Shown: in pieces, positions 45,469-54,032 of the stretch
How the letters are laid out: each line of letters starts with the position of its first letter
How positions within the stretch are numbered: the first letter of the stretch is position 1
Source of the DNA: Pararhizobium_B sp963760965
GTDB lineage: Bacteria; Pseudomonadota; Alphaproteobacteria; Rhizobiales; Rhizobiaceae
Length of the DNA: 64,000 nucleotides
Direction: 5' to 3'
NCBI GenBank assembly: GCA_963760965.1
Contig: CAVXEW010000009.1
Coordinates: 248,001-312,000 of the forward strand
The notes under the pieces: model-generated
Seen by the model: only the letters and a program-made list of their open reading frames with translations
What the model was told of the DNA's origin: nothing
Database searches by the model: none
Position numbers and translations under genes: made by a program

Positions 45469-46652
45469 AAAGACGACTTCTCGACCCTTCCACGGCGCTT
45501 TCCAGGGTTCGGGGCGCCATCGCCGACCTCGAAACGGAGAACATCGCGCTGCTCGCCGAGCGCGCCCGCTCGATCGAGGACGTGATCACGCTCTGGTACG
45601 GCGAAAGCGACCTCGTGACCCCGGAATTCATTCGCCAGGCGGCCAAGGACAGCCTCGACAGGGGCGAGACGTTCTATGTGCCCCAGATGGCCGGCCGGCC
45701 GGATCTGGCGCGGGAACTCGCCTCCTACCAGTCGAGGCTCCATGGCCGCGAGATCGGCATCGACCGTTCGACGGTGACGCCGGGCGGCATGCAGGCGGTC
45801 CTGCTCGCGCTCGAACTGATCGTCGAACCGGGTGACAACGTCGTCTACCTGGAGCCGCAATGGCCGAACATCCGGCACGCCATCCAGATTGCCGGCGGCG
45901 AAGCCCGCCCGGTCGCCATCGACCATGTCGACGGAGACTGGAAGCTCGACCTCGAAAAGCTCTTCGACGCCTGCGACGCGCGCACGAAGGCGATCATGTT
46001 CTCCACGCCCTCGAATCCCTGCGGCTGGACGGCAAGCATGGAGGAAATGCATGCCCTCCTCGACTTCTCGCGCCGGACCGGCATCTGGATCGTCAGCGAC
46101 GAGGTTTACAACCGGCTCTATTTCGAAGGCCCCGCGGCTCCGTCGATGCTCCGGATCGCGGAGGACGAAGATCTCGTTCTCTGCGTGAACGGATTTTCCA
46201 AGGCCTGGGCGATGACCGGCTGGCGGATCGGCTGGCTCAATCATCCAGTCTCCGTCGCCCCGGCCATACGCGCGATGACGCAATACATGAACAGCGGCAC
46301 GGCGGCGTTCGTGCAGGCCGGCGCCCTGGCCGCCCTCCGCGACGGCGAGCAGTTCGTCGAGACGGTGAAGGGACGCTGCGCCGAAGGGCTTTCCACCGTC
46401 TACGACCGGCTCGGCGGTTCGAACAGGGTGCGCCTTTCCAGACGGCCGCGCGGCGGCATGTACGCCTTCTTTTCGGTGGAGGGTTCGCAGAGCGCCACGG
46501 AGACCTGTGCGATGCTGCTGCAGAACGCCCGAGTAGGCCTTTCCCCGGGCCACCTCTTCGGCGCCGCCTCGGCCAATTTCATTCGCATGTGCGTATGCAA
46601 CGACCCGCAGAGAATAAGCACGGCCTGCGAACGGATCGCGCAGGCCGTGTAA
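45465..46652 (+). CDS. Class I/II pyridoxal-phosphate aminotransferase
   Basis: PLP-dependent aminotransferase of 395 residues. The Schiff-base lysine is in NGFSKAWAMTGWRIGW (near residue 245), and other fold-type I marks are SNPCGWTAS and IVSDEVYNRLYF. It overlaps iorB (ATGA). Next to an indolepyruvate-type oxidoreductase it probably turns an aromatic amino acid such as tryptophan into its 2-oxoacid. Together they would give the arylacetyl-CoA; the exact amino acid is inferred. Confidence 0.87.
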   Translation: MKRRLLDPSTALSRVRGAIADLETENIALLAERARSIEDVITLWYGESDLVTPEFIRQAAKDSLDRGETFYVPQMAGRPDLARELASYQSRLHGREIGIDRSTVTPGGMQAVLLALELIVEPGDNVVYLEPQWPNIRHAIQIAGGEARPVAIDHVDGDWKLDLEKLFDACDARTKAIMFSTPSNPCGWTASMEEMHALLDFSRRTGIWIVSDEVYNRLYFEGPAAPSMLRIAEDEDLVLCVNGFSKAWAMTGWRIGWLNHPVSVAPAIRAMTQYMNSGTAAFVQAGALAALRDGEQFVETVKGRCAEGLSTVYDRLGGSNRVRLSRRPRGGMYAFFSVEGSQSATETCAMLLQNARVGLSPGHLFGAASANFIRMCVCNDPQRISTACERIAQAV

Positions 46653-46722
46653 ACACGCGGAGACCGGGGCGGCGGAACCGCCCGAAAACCGATCCGAAAG
46701 ACGATCTCCAGAGGAGGGAAGC

Positions 46723-47511
46723 ATGAAAAGACTTCTGATCGCAGCGCTGGGTCTCGGGCTCGCCCTGATAGTGCCCGCAATCGCCGGCGCCGAAACTCTC
46801 AACGTCGGCGTCTACCCGAACAATCCGCCGTGGGAAGTGAAGCAGGTCGACGGTTCCTTTACCGGTTTCGAGGTGGATCTCGTCAACGACATCGCCAAGA
46901 AGATCGGCGTCGACGTCAAGATGCAGGACCTCGGCTTCCAGGCGCTCTTTGCAGCGACCAGTTCGCACCGCATCGACATGGCGATCTCCAGCATCTCGAT
47001 CACCAACGAGCGGCTGAAGGGCCAGTCCTTCACGCAAGGGTACTACGACACGGACATGGCGCTGATCGCCAACAACGACTCCAAGCTGAAGGGCCTTGCC
47101 GACATGAAGGGCCAGACGATCGGGGCGATATCCGCCTCCACCGGCGAGGCCTGGATCAAGGAACACATGAAGAAGTACGGCATCGCGGACTACAAGGGCT
47201 ACGACAGCCAGCAGAACCTGCTGCTCGACGTCCAGTCCGGCCGCATCGCCGGCGGCATCGGCGACGTCGCCGGCTTCCTCTGGGCCTTCAAGAAGATGCC
47301 GACGATGCACGTCGTCGCACGTATCACGATGGGTCAGCAGTACGGCATCATGATGCCGAAGGACTCCCAGTGGCTGCAGAAGGTCAACGACGCGATCACG
47401 GAACTGAAGAAGGACGGCACCGTCGCCAGCCTCTACAAGAAGTGGCTCGGCGTCGCTCCGCCGAAGGATTCCTCGACGGTCGAGGTCCGCCCGCTTCCCA
47501 AAGCCAAGTAA
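46723..47511 (+). CDS. Polar amino-acid ABC transporter substrate-binding protein
   Basis: Periplasmic binding protein of the SBP_bac_3 family, 262 residues, with a signal peptide ending near AGAE. Fold marks: FTGFEVDLVNDIAKKIGVDV (about 46-65) and ISSISITNERLKGQSFTQ. GGAGGG precedes the ATG. It follows the aminotransferase by 70 bases, so uptake of an aromatic or other amino acid is likely. No matching ATPase gene is seen nearby. Confidence 0.87.
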   Translation: MKRLLIAALGLGLALIVPAIAGAETLNVGVYPNNPPWEVKQVDGSFTGFEVDLVNDIAKKIGVDVKMQDLGFQALFAATSSHRIDMAISSISITNERLKGQSFTQGYYDTDMALIANNDSKLKGLADMKGQTIGAISASTGEAWIKEHMKKYGIADYKGYDSQQNLLLDVQSGRIAGGIGDVAGFLWAFKKMPTMHVVARITMGQQYGIMMPKDSQWLQKVNDAITELKKDGTVASLYKKWLGVAPPKDSSTVEVRPLPKAK

Positions 47512-47519
47512 CTTCAAGC

Positions 47520-47544
47520 GCCGCGCCCGGTCGACGGGCGCGGC
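47520..47544 (+). terminator. Intercistronic hairpin after the amino-acid binding-protein gene
   Basis: Perfect 10-base stem GCCGCGCCCG/CGGGCGCGGC with loop GTCGA, starting nine bases after the stop. Same position as the hairpins in the Dpp-, TRAP- and Liv-type systems of this window; no T run, so stabilisation or partial termination is likely. Confidence 0.62.
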
Positions 47545-47562
47545 ATTCTCCAGGCGGCCCCG

Positions 47563-48234
47563 ATGAGCTTTACCGATACCTTCCTCAACACCCAGGTGAT
47601 GGTGCAGATCTTCCCGATGCTCATCGTCGGGCTGAAGAACACGATCATGCTCGCGATCTCCATCATCATCTGCGGCTCGATCTTCGGAATCACGCTTTGC
47701 CTTCTGCGCCTGTTCGCGCCGAAGCCGCTGTCGCTGCTTGCGGTCGCGATCATCGACATCTTCCGCTCGTTGCCGATCCTCGTCGTCCTCGTGCTGATTT
47801 ACTACGCGCTCCCCTTCATCGGAATCAGGCTGTCCTCGTTCGTCTCCACGGTGATCGCGCTCTCCCTCGTGCTCTCCGCCTTCACGGCCGAGGTCTTCCG
47901 TGCCGGCGTGCAGGGGGTTCCGAGCGGCCAGACCGAGGCGGCTCGAACGCTCGGAATGCACTTTCCGCTGATCCTCTGGAAGATAATCCTGCCGCAGGCC
48001 CTGCGCATCGCCACCCCGCCGCATACGAGCAATTGCGTGGCGATCGCCAAGGACACCTCGCTCGCTTCCGTCGTCGCCATGCCCGACCTCCTGAAGCAGG
48101 CGACGGACGCCCAGGCACTCACGGCCAATCCCTCGCCGCTTATCGCCGCGGCAATCATCTACCTCGTCATTCTCTGGCCCATGGTTCGCCTCGTCGCCGT
48201 CTTCGAGCGACGCATGGCTCGCGCTCCCAACTGA
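47563..48234 (+). CDS. Polar amino-acid ABC transporter permease
   Basis: HisM/GlnP-type permease of 223 residues with five predicted membrane segments. The EAA loop EAARTLGMHFPLILWKIILP (about 126-145) contacts the ATPase. Only one permease gene is present, so it would act as a homodimer, and the ATPase must come from elsewhere. It is the last gene of the plus-strand operon and converges on the class V enzyme. Confidence 0.87.
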   Translation: MSFTDTFLNTQVMVQIFPMLIVGLKNTIMLAISIIICGSIFGITLCLLRLFAPKPLSLLAVAIIDIFRSLPILVVLVLIYYALPFIGIRLSSFVSTVIALSLVLSAFTAEVFRAGVQGVPSGQTEAARTLGMHFPLILWKIILPQALRIATPPHTSNCVAIAKDTSLASVVAMPDLLKQATDAQALTANPSPLIAAAIIYLVILWPMVRLVAVFERRMARAPN

Positions 48235-48291
48235 CGCGGCCGGCTTCCGTCGAAGCCCGCCGGGGCCCGGATCCGGCCGGGAAAGGCCACC

Positions 48292-49563
48292 CTAAGAACG
48301 CGCGCGCGCTATGATCTCGCCGAGCGCACGGCCGAAGCGGTCGACTTCCTCGAGCGTGTTGTAGTGCACGAGGGAGACCCGCATCGCCCCGCTCTCCATC
48401 GGAAGGTCGAGACGCTTCATCAGCCGCGGCGCATACATGTGGCCGTCACGCGTTCCGATGCCCGCCTTGCCGAGTTCCGTCGCAATCACCTGCGGCGAGA
48501 CACCCGGAATGTTGAAGCAGAACGTCGGCACCCGCTTGTCGATCTCGTCTTCCTCGTCGATCCCGTAGATGATCGCGCCATGGCCCTTCAGGACGGCCAG
48601 CATTCGAGTCGCCAGCGACTGCTCGTAGGTGCGGATCGCCTTCATCGCCGAGACGATCGCGTCACGGCGGCTTCCCTCCCCGCCCGGAAGGAAACGCCGC
48701 CCGAGCGACTCGAGATAGCGCACCGCCGCGTCGATGCCGGCGACGTTCTCGTAGGTGAATGTCCCTGCCTCGATCTTGTATGGTGGCAGGTCGGGAATGA
48801 AATCCTCGCGGAAGGTCGGCAGCCGGCAGAGCGCGTCATAGCGCCCCCACAGGAAGCCCATGTGCGGCGAGAAGTTCTTGTATCCCGAGCAGACGAGATA
48901 GTCGCAATCCCAGGCCTGCACGTCGATCAGTCCGTGCGGGCCGAAATGCACGCAGTCGATGAAGACCTCCGCGCCGGCCGCGTGCGCCAGCTTGCCGACC
49001 TCCGCCACGTCGACGACCGTGCCGATGGAATGCGCCGTCGCCGTACATGCAACGAGCCGTGTGTGTTCGTTCAGGAGCGGTGCGAGATCTGCCGGGTGGA
49101 GCCGCCCGTCGTCCCGCATGCGCCACCAGACGATCCTTGCGCCGTCCGCCTCGAGCGCCAGCCAGGTGGCGATGTTGGCGTCATGGTCCATGTCGGTGAC
49201 GACGATCTCGTTGCGCGCGGTCAGCATCTTCGAGATGCCGAGGCTGACGAGCCGGATGAAGGAGGTCGCGTTGAGCCCGAAGGAGATTTCCTCCGGCCGG
49301 AACGCATTGACGAGCAGGCCGACGCTGACGCGCCCGTCGGCGATCGTCTGGTCGACGCCGCGGCTGTGGCTGTAGCTCGCGCCGCGCTGGACGTTGCGCT
49401 CGACAAGATGACGGGCAACCGCGTCGACGACACTCCGGGGGACCTGTGCCCCGCCGGCGTTGTCGAGGAAGATGAAATCCCCGGACGCCTGCAGCGCCGG
49501 AAACATGGTTCGGATCTCGTCGACCGGGAAAATGGTTCCGGCGCTTTCCGTGATGGTCGTCAT
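48292..49563 (-). CDS. Class V PLP enzyme, cysteine desulfurase-like but without the active-site cysteine
   Basis: A 423-residue fold-type I PLP protein of the class V group (cysteine desulfurase-like, VC1184-type). The PLP lysine is in CSGYKNFSPHMGF (near 228), and the N-terminal FLDNAGGAQVP matches the family. The segment where desulfurases carry the nucleophilic cysteine (RxGHHCA) reads RDGHMYAPR, so it is unlikely to be a desulfurase. Kynureninase and other C-C or C-N lyases share the fold; with a 2-aminobenzoate-CoA ligase divergent from it, kynureninase-like release of anthranilate is an idea to test. GGAGAG precedes the ATG. Confidence 0.78.
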   Translation of the reverse strand: MTTITESAGTIFPVDEIRTMFPALQASGDFIFLDNAGGAQVPRSVVDAVARHLVERNVQRGASYSHSRGVDQTIADGRVSVGLLVNAFRPEEISFGLNATSFIRLVSLGISKMLTARNEIVVTDMDHDANIATWLALEADGARIVWWRMRDDGRLHPADLAPLLNEHTRLVACTATAHSIGTVVDVAEVGKLAHAAGAEVFIDCVHFGPHGLIDVQAWDCDYLVCSGYKNFSPHMGFLWGRYDALCRLPTFREDFIPDLPPYKIEAGTFTYENVAGIDAAVRYLESLGRRFLPGGEGSRRDAIVSAMKAIRTYEQSLATRMLAVLKGHGAIIYGIDEEDEIDKRVPTFCFNIPGVSPQVIATELGKAGIGTRDGHMYAPRLMKRLDLPMESGAMRVSLVHYNTLEEVDRFGRALGEIIARARS

Positions 49564-49905
49564 GAAGTCTCTCCGGGCGGTTGCTCCGGTTGTGCGGCGC
49601 GAACGCGGGAAACCGGCAGACAGGAAACGGCGGCCGCAGCTGCCGGCGGGGAAGCAATTATTTTACAATTAAACTATCTTGTGAGATAGACTTCAAGACC
49701 ACGCGGCACGGATCGTTTCCTGCCGTGAAACGGGGTGACCGCGGCGCTGCGCGCGCCGCCGGCACCGACGGGCCCGTTGCGAAAGCCCTCGACCCGGACG
49801 GCGGCCGGATTTACGCTGGCCAGGACGCCGGGGGCATCGAGAAGGTGAAGGGCGGGATGTCGACTGTCGATCCCGGTTCGCAATACGCCAACAGCGAGGG
49901 AAAGC
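49564..49905. other. Divergent intergenic region with operator
   Basis: No gene supported. Operator site 5 lies at 49659-49674, 95 bases from the class V enzyme start and 231 bases from the ligase start. The stretch from about 49690 to 49890 is GC-rich; an open frame covers it but lacks a start signal and family similarity. Confidence 0.55.
49659..49674 (+). promoter_or_regulatory. Putative MarR-type operator, TATTTTA-N3-TTAAAC (site 5)
   Basis: Exact copy (TATTTTACAATTAAAC) between the divergent class V PLP enzyme and the 2-aminobenzoate-CoA ligase. Its bases continue CTATCTTG, resembling site 1 (CTATTTG). It lies about 29 kb from the marR gene at 20847, so the regulation would be in trans. 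Confidence 0.62.
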
Positions 49906-51522
49906 ATGCTCGGACCCACGGCCCACGTCGACACCTTCACACGGGACAACCTGCCTCCGGCCGACCAGTGGCCGCAGTTCAGGCTCGAGGGTTTCGACTA
50001 TCCGGAGCGCCTCAACGCCGGAGTCGAGCTGACCGACGCGATGGTTGCCCGAGGTTTCGGCGACCGCACGGCGCTCATCGGCAACGGTCGCAGGCGCACC
50101 TACAAGGAACTGTCCGACTGGTCGAACCGCATCGCCCATGCGCTCGTCGAGGACTACGGCGTCCTGCCCGGCAACCGCGTGCTGATACGCTCGGCCAACA
50201 ACCCCGCGATGGTCGCCTGCTGGCTCGCCGCCACCAAGGTCGGCGCCGTCGTCGTCAACACGATGCCGCTGCTCAGGGCCGGGGAACTGACCAAGATCAT
50301 CGACAAGGCCGAGGTGAAGTTCGCCCTCTGCGATACGCGGCTGATGGAGGAAATGGTCGCCTGCGCCAAGACGAACCGCTTCCTCAAGGCCGTCATCGGC
50401 TTCGACGGAACGGCGAACCACGACGCCGAGCTCGACCGCATCGCACTCGGCAAGCCGGTCACATTCGACGCCGTCGAGACGGGGCGCGACGACGTCGCCC
50501 TGCTCGGATTCACGTCCGGCACGACCGGCGAGCCGAAGGCGACGATGCACTTCCACCGCGACCTCCTGATCATCGCGGATGGCTACGCGAAAGAGGTGCT
50601 GGGGGTCACGCCGGACGACGTGTTCGTCGGCTCGCCTCCCCTCGCCTTTACCTTCGGGCTCGGCGGACTCGCGATCTTTCCGTTGCGGTTCGGTGCCACC
50701 GCAACGCTGCTGGAAAGCGCCACGCCGCCGAACATGGTCGACATCATCGAGACATACCGCGCGACCATCTGCTTCACCGCGCCGACCGCCTACAGGGCCA
50801 TGCTCGCCGCGATGGACGAAGGTGCCGACCTCTCCTCCCTCAGGGCTGCTGTCTCGGCGGGCGAGACCCTGCCCGGCCCGGTCTATGAGGAATGGATGAG
50901 AAAGACGGGCAAGCCGATGCTTGACGGGATCGGCTCGACCGAGATGCTGCACATCTTCATCTCCAACCGGTTCGGCGATTCGAAGCCCGCCTGCACCGGC
51001 CGGCCCGTGACCGGATACGAGGCGAGGATCGTCGACGACGAGATGAACGAGGTACCGCGCGGCGACGTCGGGCGCCTCGCCGTGCGCGGGCCGACCGGTT
51101 GCCGCTACATGGCGGACCCCCGTCAGGCGGACTATGTCCGCGAGGGCTGGAACCTCACCGGCAACTCCTTCATCCAGGACACCGACGGCTATTTCCACTT
51201 TGCCGCCCGCAGCGACGACATGATCATTTCCTCGGGCTACAATATCGCCGGCCCGGAGGTGGAGGCCTGCCTGCTCGCACATCCGGACGTCTCCGAATGC
51301 GCCGTCGTGGGAATTCCCGACGATTCCCGCGGCCAGATCGTCTGCGCCTTCGTCGTCGTGGCCGAAAATGTCAAACGCAACGACCTGGAGGTGAAGATCC
51401 TGCAGGACTACGTCAAGCAGACGCTCGCCCCCTACAAGTACCCGCGCGCCGTCCGCTTCGTCGACGCCCTGCCCAAGACTGAAACCGGCAAGATCCAGCG
51501 ATTCCGGCTGCGCGGGCTCTGA
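49906..51522 (+). CDS. 2-aminobenzoate-CoA ligase (benzoate-CoA ligase family)
   Basis: Aryl-CoA ligase of 538 residues. The N-terminal PPADQWPQFRLEGFDYPERL is characteristic of 2-aminobenzoate/benzoate-CoA ligases. The phosphate loop FTSGTTGEPKA is near 201-211, the aryl-pocket motif PPLAFTFGLGG near 243, and the C-terminal TETGKIQR lysine motif is intact. It would make 2-aminobenzoyl-CoA, the substrate of the monooxygenase at 6879. GAGGG lies before the ATG, and operator site 5 links it to that pathway. Other aryl acids cannot be excluded. Confidence 0.86.
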   Translation: MLGPTAHVDTFTRDNLPPADQWPQFRLEGFDYPERLNAGVELTDAMVARGFGDRTALIGNGRRRTYKELSDWSNRIAHALVEDYGVLPGNRVLIRSANNPAMVACWLAATKVGAVVVNTMPLLRAGELTKIIDKAEVKFALCDTRLMEEMVACAKTNRFLKAVIGFDGTANHDAELDRIALGKPVTFDAVETGRDDVALLGFTSGTTGEPKATMHFHRDLLIIADGYAKEVLGVTPDDVFVGSPPLAFTFGLGGLAIFPLRFGATATLLESATPPNMVDIIETYRATICFTAPTAYRAMLAAMDEGADLSSLRAAVSAGETLPGPVYEEWMRKTGKPMLDGIGSTEMLHIFISNRFGDSKPACTGRPVTGYEARIVDDEMNEVPRGDVGRLAVRGPTGCRYMADPRQADYVREGWNLTGNSFIQDTDGYFHFAARSDDMIISSGYNIAGPEVEACLLAHPDVSECAVVGIPDDSRGQIVCAFVVVAENVKRNDLEVKILQDYVKQTLAPYKYPRAVRFVDALPKTETGKIQRFRLRGL

Positions 51523-51565
51523 CGCCGCCTTCACAGGCAGCCGCGACCGCCGAAACGCGCCCCCG

Positions 51566-52267
51566 TCAGACCCCGATGTAGCGATGCGCGAGATCCGCGC
51601 TGGCGGCGAGCTCGGCGCTCGTCCCCGACCAGACAGTGCGTCCCTTCTCGATGATGTAGTGCCGGTCGGCGATGCGTCGCAGGGCCTTCAGGTTCTTGTC
51701 GATCAGCAGGATCGCAAGCTTGCGGCTGCGCAGGTCCTGCAGCCGCGCCCAGATCTCGTCGCGCACCACCGGCGCGAGCCCCTCGGTCGCCTCGTCCAGG
51801 ATGAGCAGGCGCGGATTGGTCATCAATGCCCGGCCGATGGCAAGCATCTGCTGCTCGCCGCCGGAAAGCGTCCCGGCGACCTGCCGGTCGCGCTCCCTGA
51901 GCCGGGGAAAGAGATCGCAGACGCGATCCAGCGTCCACGGGTCCGTGGCGTTCAGGCGGTTTGCGGCCGTCGCCACAAGGTTCTCGCGCACCGTCAGCGT
52001 CGGAAAGATCTGGCGACCTTCCGGCACGAGGCCGATGCCTCGCCGGGCAATGCTTTCAGGCGTGGCGCCGGTCACCTCCTCGCCGCGGAACCGGATGTTG
52101 CCGCCGCGCGGCTTCAGCAGGCCCATGACGGAGCGGACCGTCGTGGTCTTGCCCATGCCGTTGCGGCCGAGCAGCGTCACCACCTCGCCCTCGCCCACGG
52201 CCAGATCGACGTCGAACAGCACCTGGCTGCGGCCGTAGGCGGCCTGGAGTCCGCTGATGTTCAGCAA
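51566..52267 (-). CDS. Liv-type ABC transporter ATP-binding protein (LivF family)
   Basis: ATPase of 233 residues: Walker A GRNGMGKT (near 34), signature LSGGEQQM, Walker B LLILDEATEGLAP. The start is TTG at 52267, preceded by GGAGA, overlapping the livG-like stop by seven bases; it gives the standard LivF N-terminus. Last gene of the second Liv operon. Confidence 0.9.
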   Translation of the reverse strand: MLNISGLQAAYGRSQVLFDVDLAVGEGEVVTLLGRNGMGKTTTVRSVMGLLKPRGGNIRFRGEEVTGATPESIARRGIGLVPEGRQIFPTLTVRENLVATAANRLNATDPWTLDRVCDLFPRLRERDRQVAGTLSGGEQQMLAIGRALMTNPRLLILDEATEGLAPVVRDEIWARLQDLRSRKLAILLIDKNLKALRRIADRHYIIEKGRTVWSGTSAELAASADLAHRYIGV

Positions 52268-53016
52268 GCGTCGTCTCCTTCGCCGAGATAGGCCGCCCTT
52301 ACCTCCTCGTTCTTGCGAATCTCCTCTGCCGTGCCTGTCGCGATGATCCGCCCGTAGACAAGCACGGAGACCCGGTCGGCCAGCTGGAAGACCGCATCCA
52401 TGTCATGTTCGACGAGAAGCATCGCTACCTGCCCCTTGAGCTTCGACAGATAGGCGATCATGGCCTCGCTCTCGACGGGCCCGAGACCCGCCATCGGTTC
52501 GTCGAGCAGGAGAAGCCGCGGTTCGCTCGCCAGAGCCACCGCAAGTTCCAGCTGCTTCTGCTCGCCGTGCGAGAGTTCCGACACCACGACGTCCGCCCTG
52601 TCTCCCAGTCCGGCGCCTCGGAGGATCCCGTAGGCGGCCTCGGAGAGCGACCGGTCCCGCCGCGCGTTGCGCCAGAAGTGGAAGCTGTGGCCGCGACGCA
52701 CCTGCACGGCCATGGCGACGTTCTCGAGCACCGTGAATTCCCGGAGAAGATGGGTGATCTGGAACGTGCGCGAGAGTCCGCGTTGCACGCGGTCCGCCGT
52801 CGACAGGCTCCCGATCGCCTGGCCGCCGAAGCGGATCGTTCCTGCATCCGGCGTCAATTCGCCGAAGAGCTGCGAGATCAGCGTCGTCTTGCCGGCGCCG
52901 TTCGGGCCGATCAGCGCATGGACCTCGCCGGGTTCCACCGTGAGAGCGACGTTCTGCGTGGCAAGTACGCCGCCAAACCGCTTGACCAGATCGTCGACCT
53001 GCAAAATCGGCGTCAT
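52261..53016 (-). CDS. Liv-type ABC transporter ATP-binding protein (LivG family)
   Basis: ATPase of 251 residues: Walker A GPNGAGKT (near 39), LivG-type signature LSHGEQKQLELAVAL, Walker B LLLLDEPMAGL and the switch VEHDMDAVF. The ATG at 53016 overlaps the permease stop (ATGA). A longer frame upstream lies inside the permease gene. Confidence 0.9.
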   Translation of the reverse strand: MTPILQVDDLVKRFGGVLATQNVALTVEPGEVHALIGPNGAGKTTLISQLFGELTPDAGTIRFGGQAIGSLSTADRVQRGLSRTFQITHLLREFTVLENVAMAVQVRRGHSFHFWRNARRDRSLSEAAYGILRGAGLGDRADVVVSELSHGEQKQLELAVALASEPRLLLLDEPMAGLGPVESEAMIAYLSKLKGQVAMLLVEHDMDAVFQLADRVSVLVYGRIIATGTAEEIRKNEEVRAAYLGEGDDAC

Positions 53017-54032
53017 TCGCGCCTCCGCGCGAGGCCGGCGACCAGGGCGCGAAGGCCCCCGTTCGTGAAAAGCACCACGAGGAGAAGCACGAGCCCCAGG
53101 CCGAGTTGCCAGTTCTCCGTCCAGGAAGAGAGCAGCGACTCCAGGAAGACATAGAGGGCCGCGCCGATGAACGGGCCGCTCAGACTGCCGACGCCACCGA
53201 GAATAACCATGATCATCAGTTCGCCGGACCGAGTCCATGCGAGCATGTCGGGGCTGACATAGCGCATGAAATTCGCCATCAGGGCTCCAGCCAGCCCCGC
53301 CCCCATGCCCGAGATGACGAAGGCCACGAGCTTGTAGCGATATGGCGGCAACCCCAGCGCGGCCATCCGGCGTTCGTTCTGCCTGAGCCCGACCAGCACC
53401 AGGCCGAACTGCGAGTTCACGATGCGCCGGTAGACGAAGGCGACCAGGGCGGCCGCCGCGAGGACCACGTAGTACATCGTCTCGCGGTCGCGCAGATTGA
53501 GGCCGAACAACGCGTTCGTGTGCCGGATCGAAAGCCCGTCGCTCCCGCCGTAGGCCTTCAGCGACACGAAAAGAAAGAAGATCATCTGCGCGAAGGCCAG
53601 TGTGATCATGATGAACTGGACGCCGCTCGTCCTTAGCGACAACGCTCCGATCAGCGCGGCGGCCAGTCCGCTCACGGCGATCGCCAGCAGCAGGACAAGC
53701 AGGAACTGGTCGGTCGTCGGGAAGATGCCGAAAACCGGTTCGTCGTAGTGATGGGCCTGCGCCATGATCCCTACGACATAACCGCCGATGCCGAAGAAGG
53801 CCGCATGTCCGAAGCTTATCAGCCCGCCGTAGCCGAGCGCCAGGTTCAGGCTCGCCGCCGCAATGCCGAAGATGAGCATGCGCGTTGCCAGCGAGGTGAA
53901 GGCGGTATTGCCGGAGGCTGACGCGAGGAAAGGCAAAGCGATCAGCGCCGCCGCGACAAGCACGGCCCCGCCCAGGCGCCAGCCGGGCACTCCGGCGGCG
54001 AGCTGCGGCCTTTCGATTTCAGTTGTTTGCAA
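53013..54032 (-). CDS. Liv-type ABC transporter permease (LivM family)
   Basis: Permease of 339 residues with about eight to ten membrane segments and the LivM marks LNLALGYGGLISFGHAAFFG (about 62-81) and MVILGGVGSLSGPFIGA. The start is TTG at 54032, overlapping livH by 14 bases; no ATG lies before the first membrane segment. Confidence 0.87.
   Translation of the reverse strand: MQTTEIERPQLAAGVPGWRLGGAVLVAAALIALPFLASASGNTAFTSLATRMLIFGIAAASLNLALGYGGLISFGHAAFFGIGGYVVGIMAQAHHYDEPVFGIFPTTDQFLLVLLLAIAVSGLAAALIGALSLRTSGVQFIMITLAFAQMIFFLFVSLKAYGGSDGLSIRHTNALFGLNLRDRETMYYVVLAAAALVAFVYRRIVNSQFGLVLVGLRQNERRMAALGLPPYRYKLVAFVISGMGAGLAGALMANFMRYVSPDMLAWTRSGELMIMVILGGVGSLSGPFIGAALYVFLESLLSSWTENWQLGLGLVLLLVVLFTNGGLRALVAGLARRRE

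Noticed and set aside
48240..48291. Terminator between the convergent permease and class V enzyme genes
   Set aside because: Short GC-rich palindromes exist (CCCGGATCCGGCCGGG region), but the stem is weak and there is no T run on either side.
48292..49563. Cysteine desulfurase (SufS/IscS) reading
   Set aside because: The active-site cysteine segment reads HMYAP, and no Fe-S assembly genes are nearby.
49581..49905. Open frame crossing the gap before the 2-aminobenzoate-CoA ligase
   Set aside because: It is out of frame with the ligase, continues as a shadow inside it and has no family resemblance.
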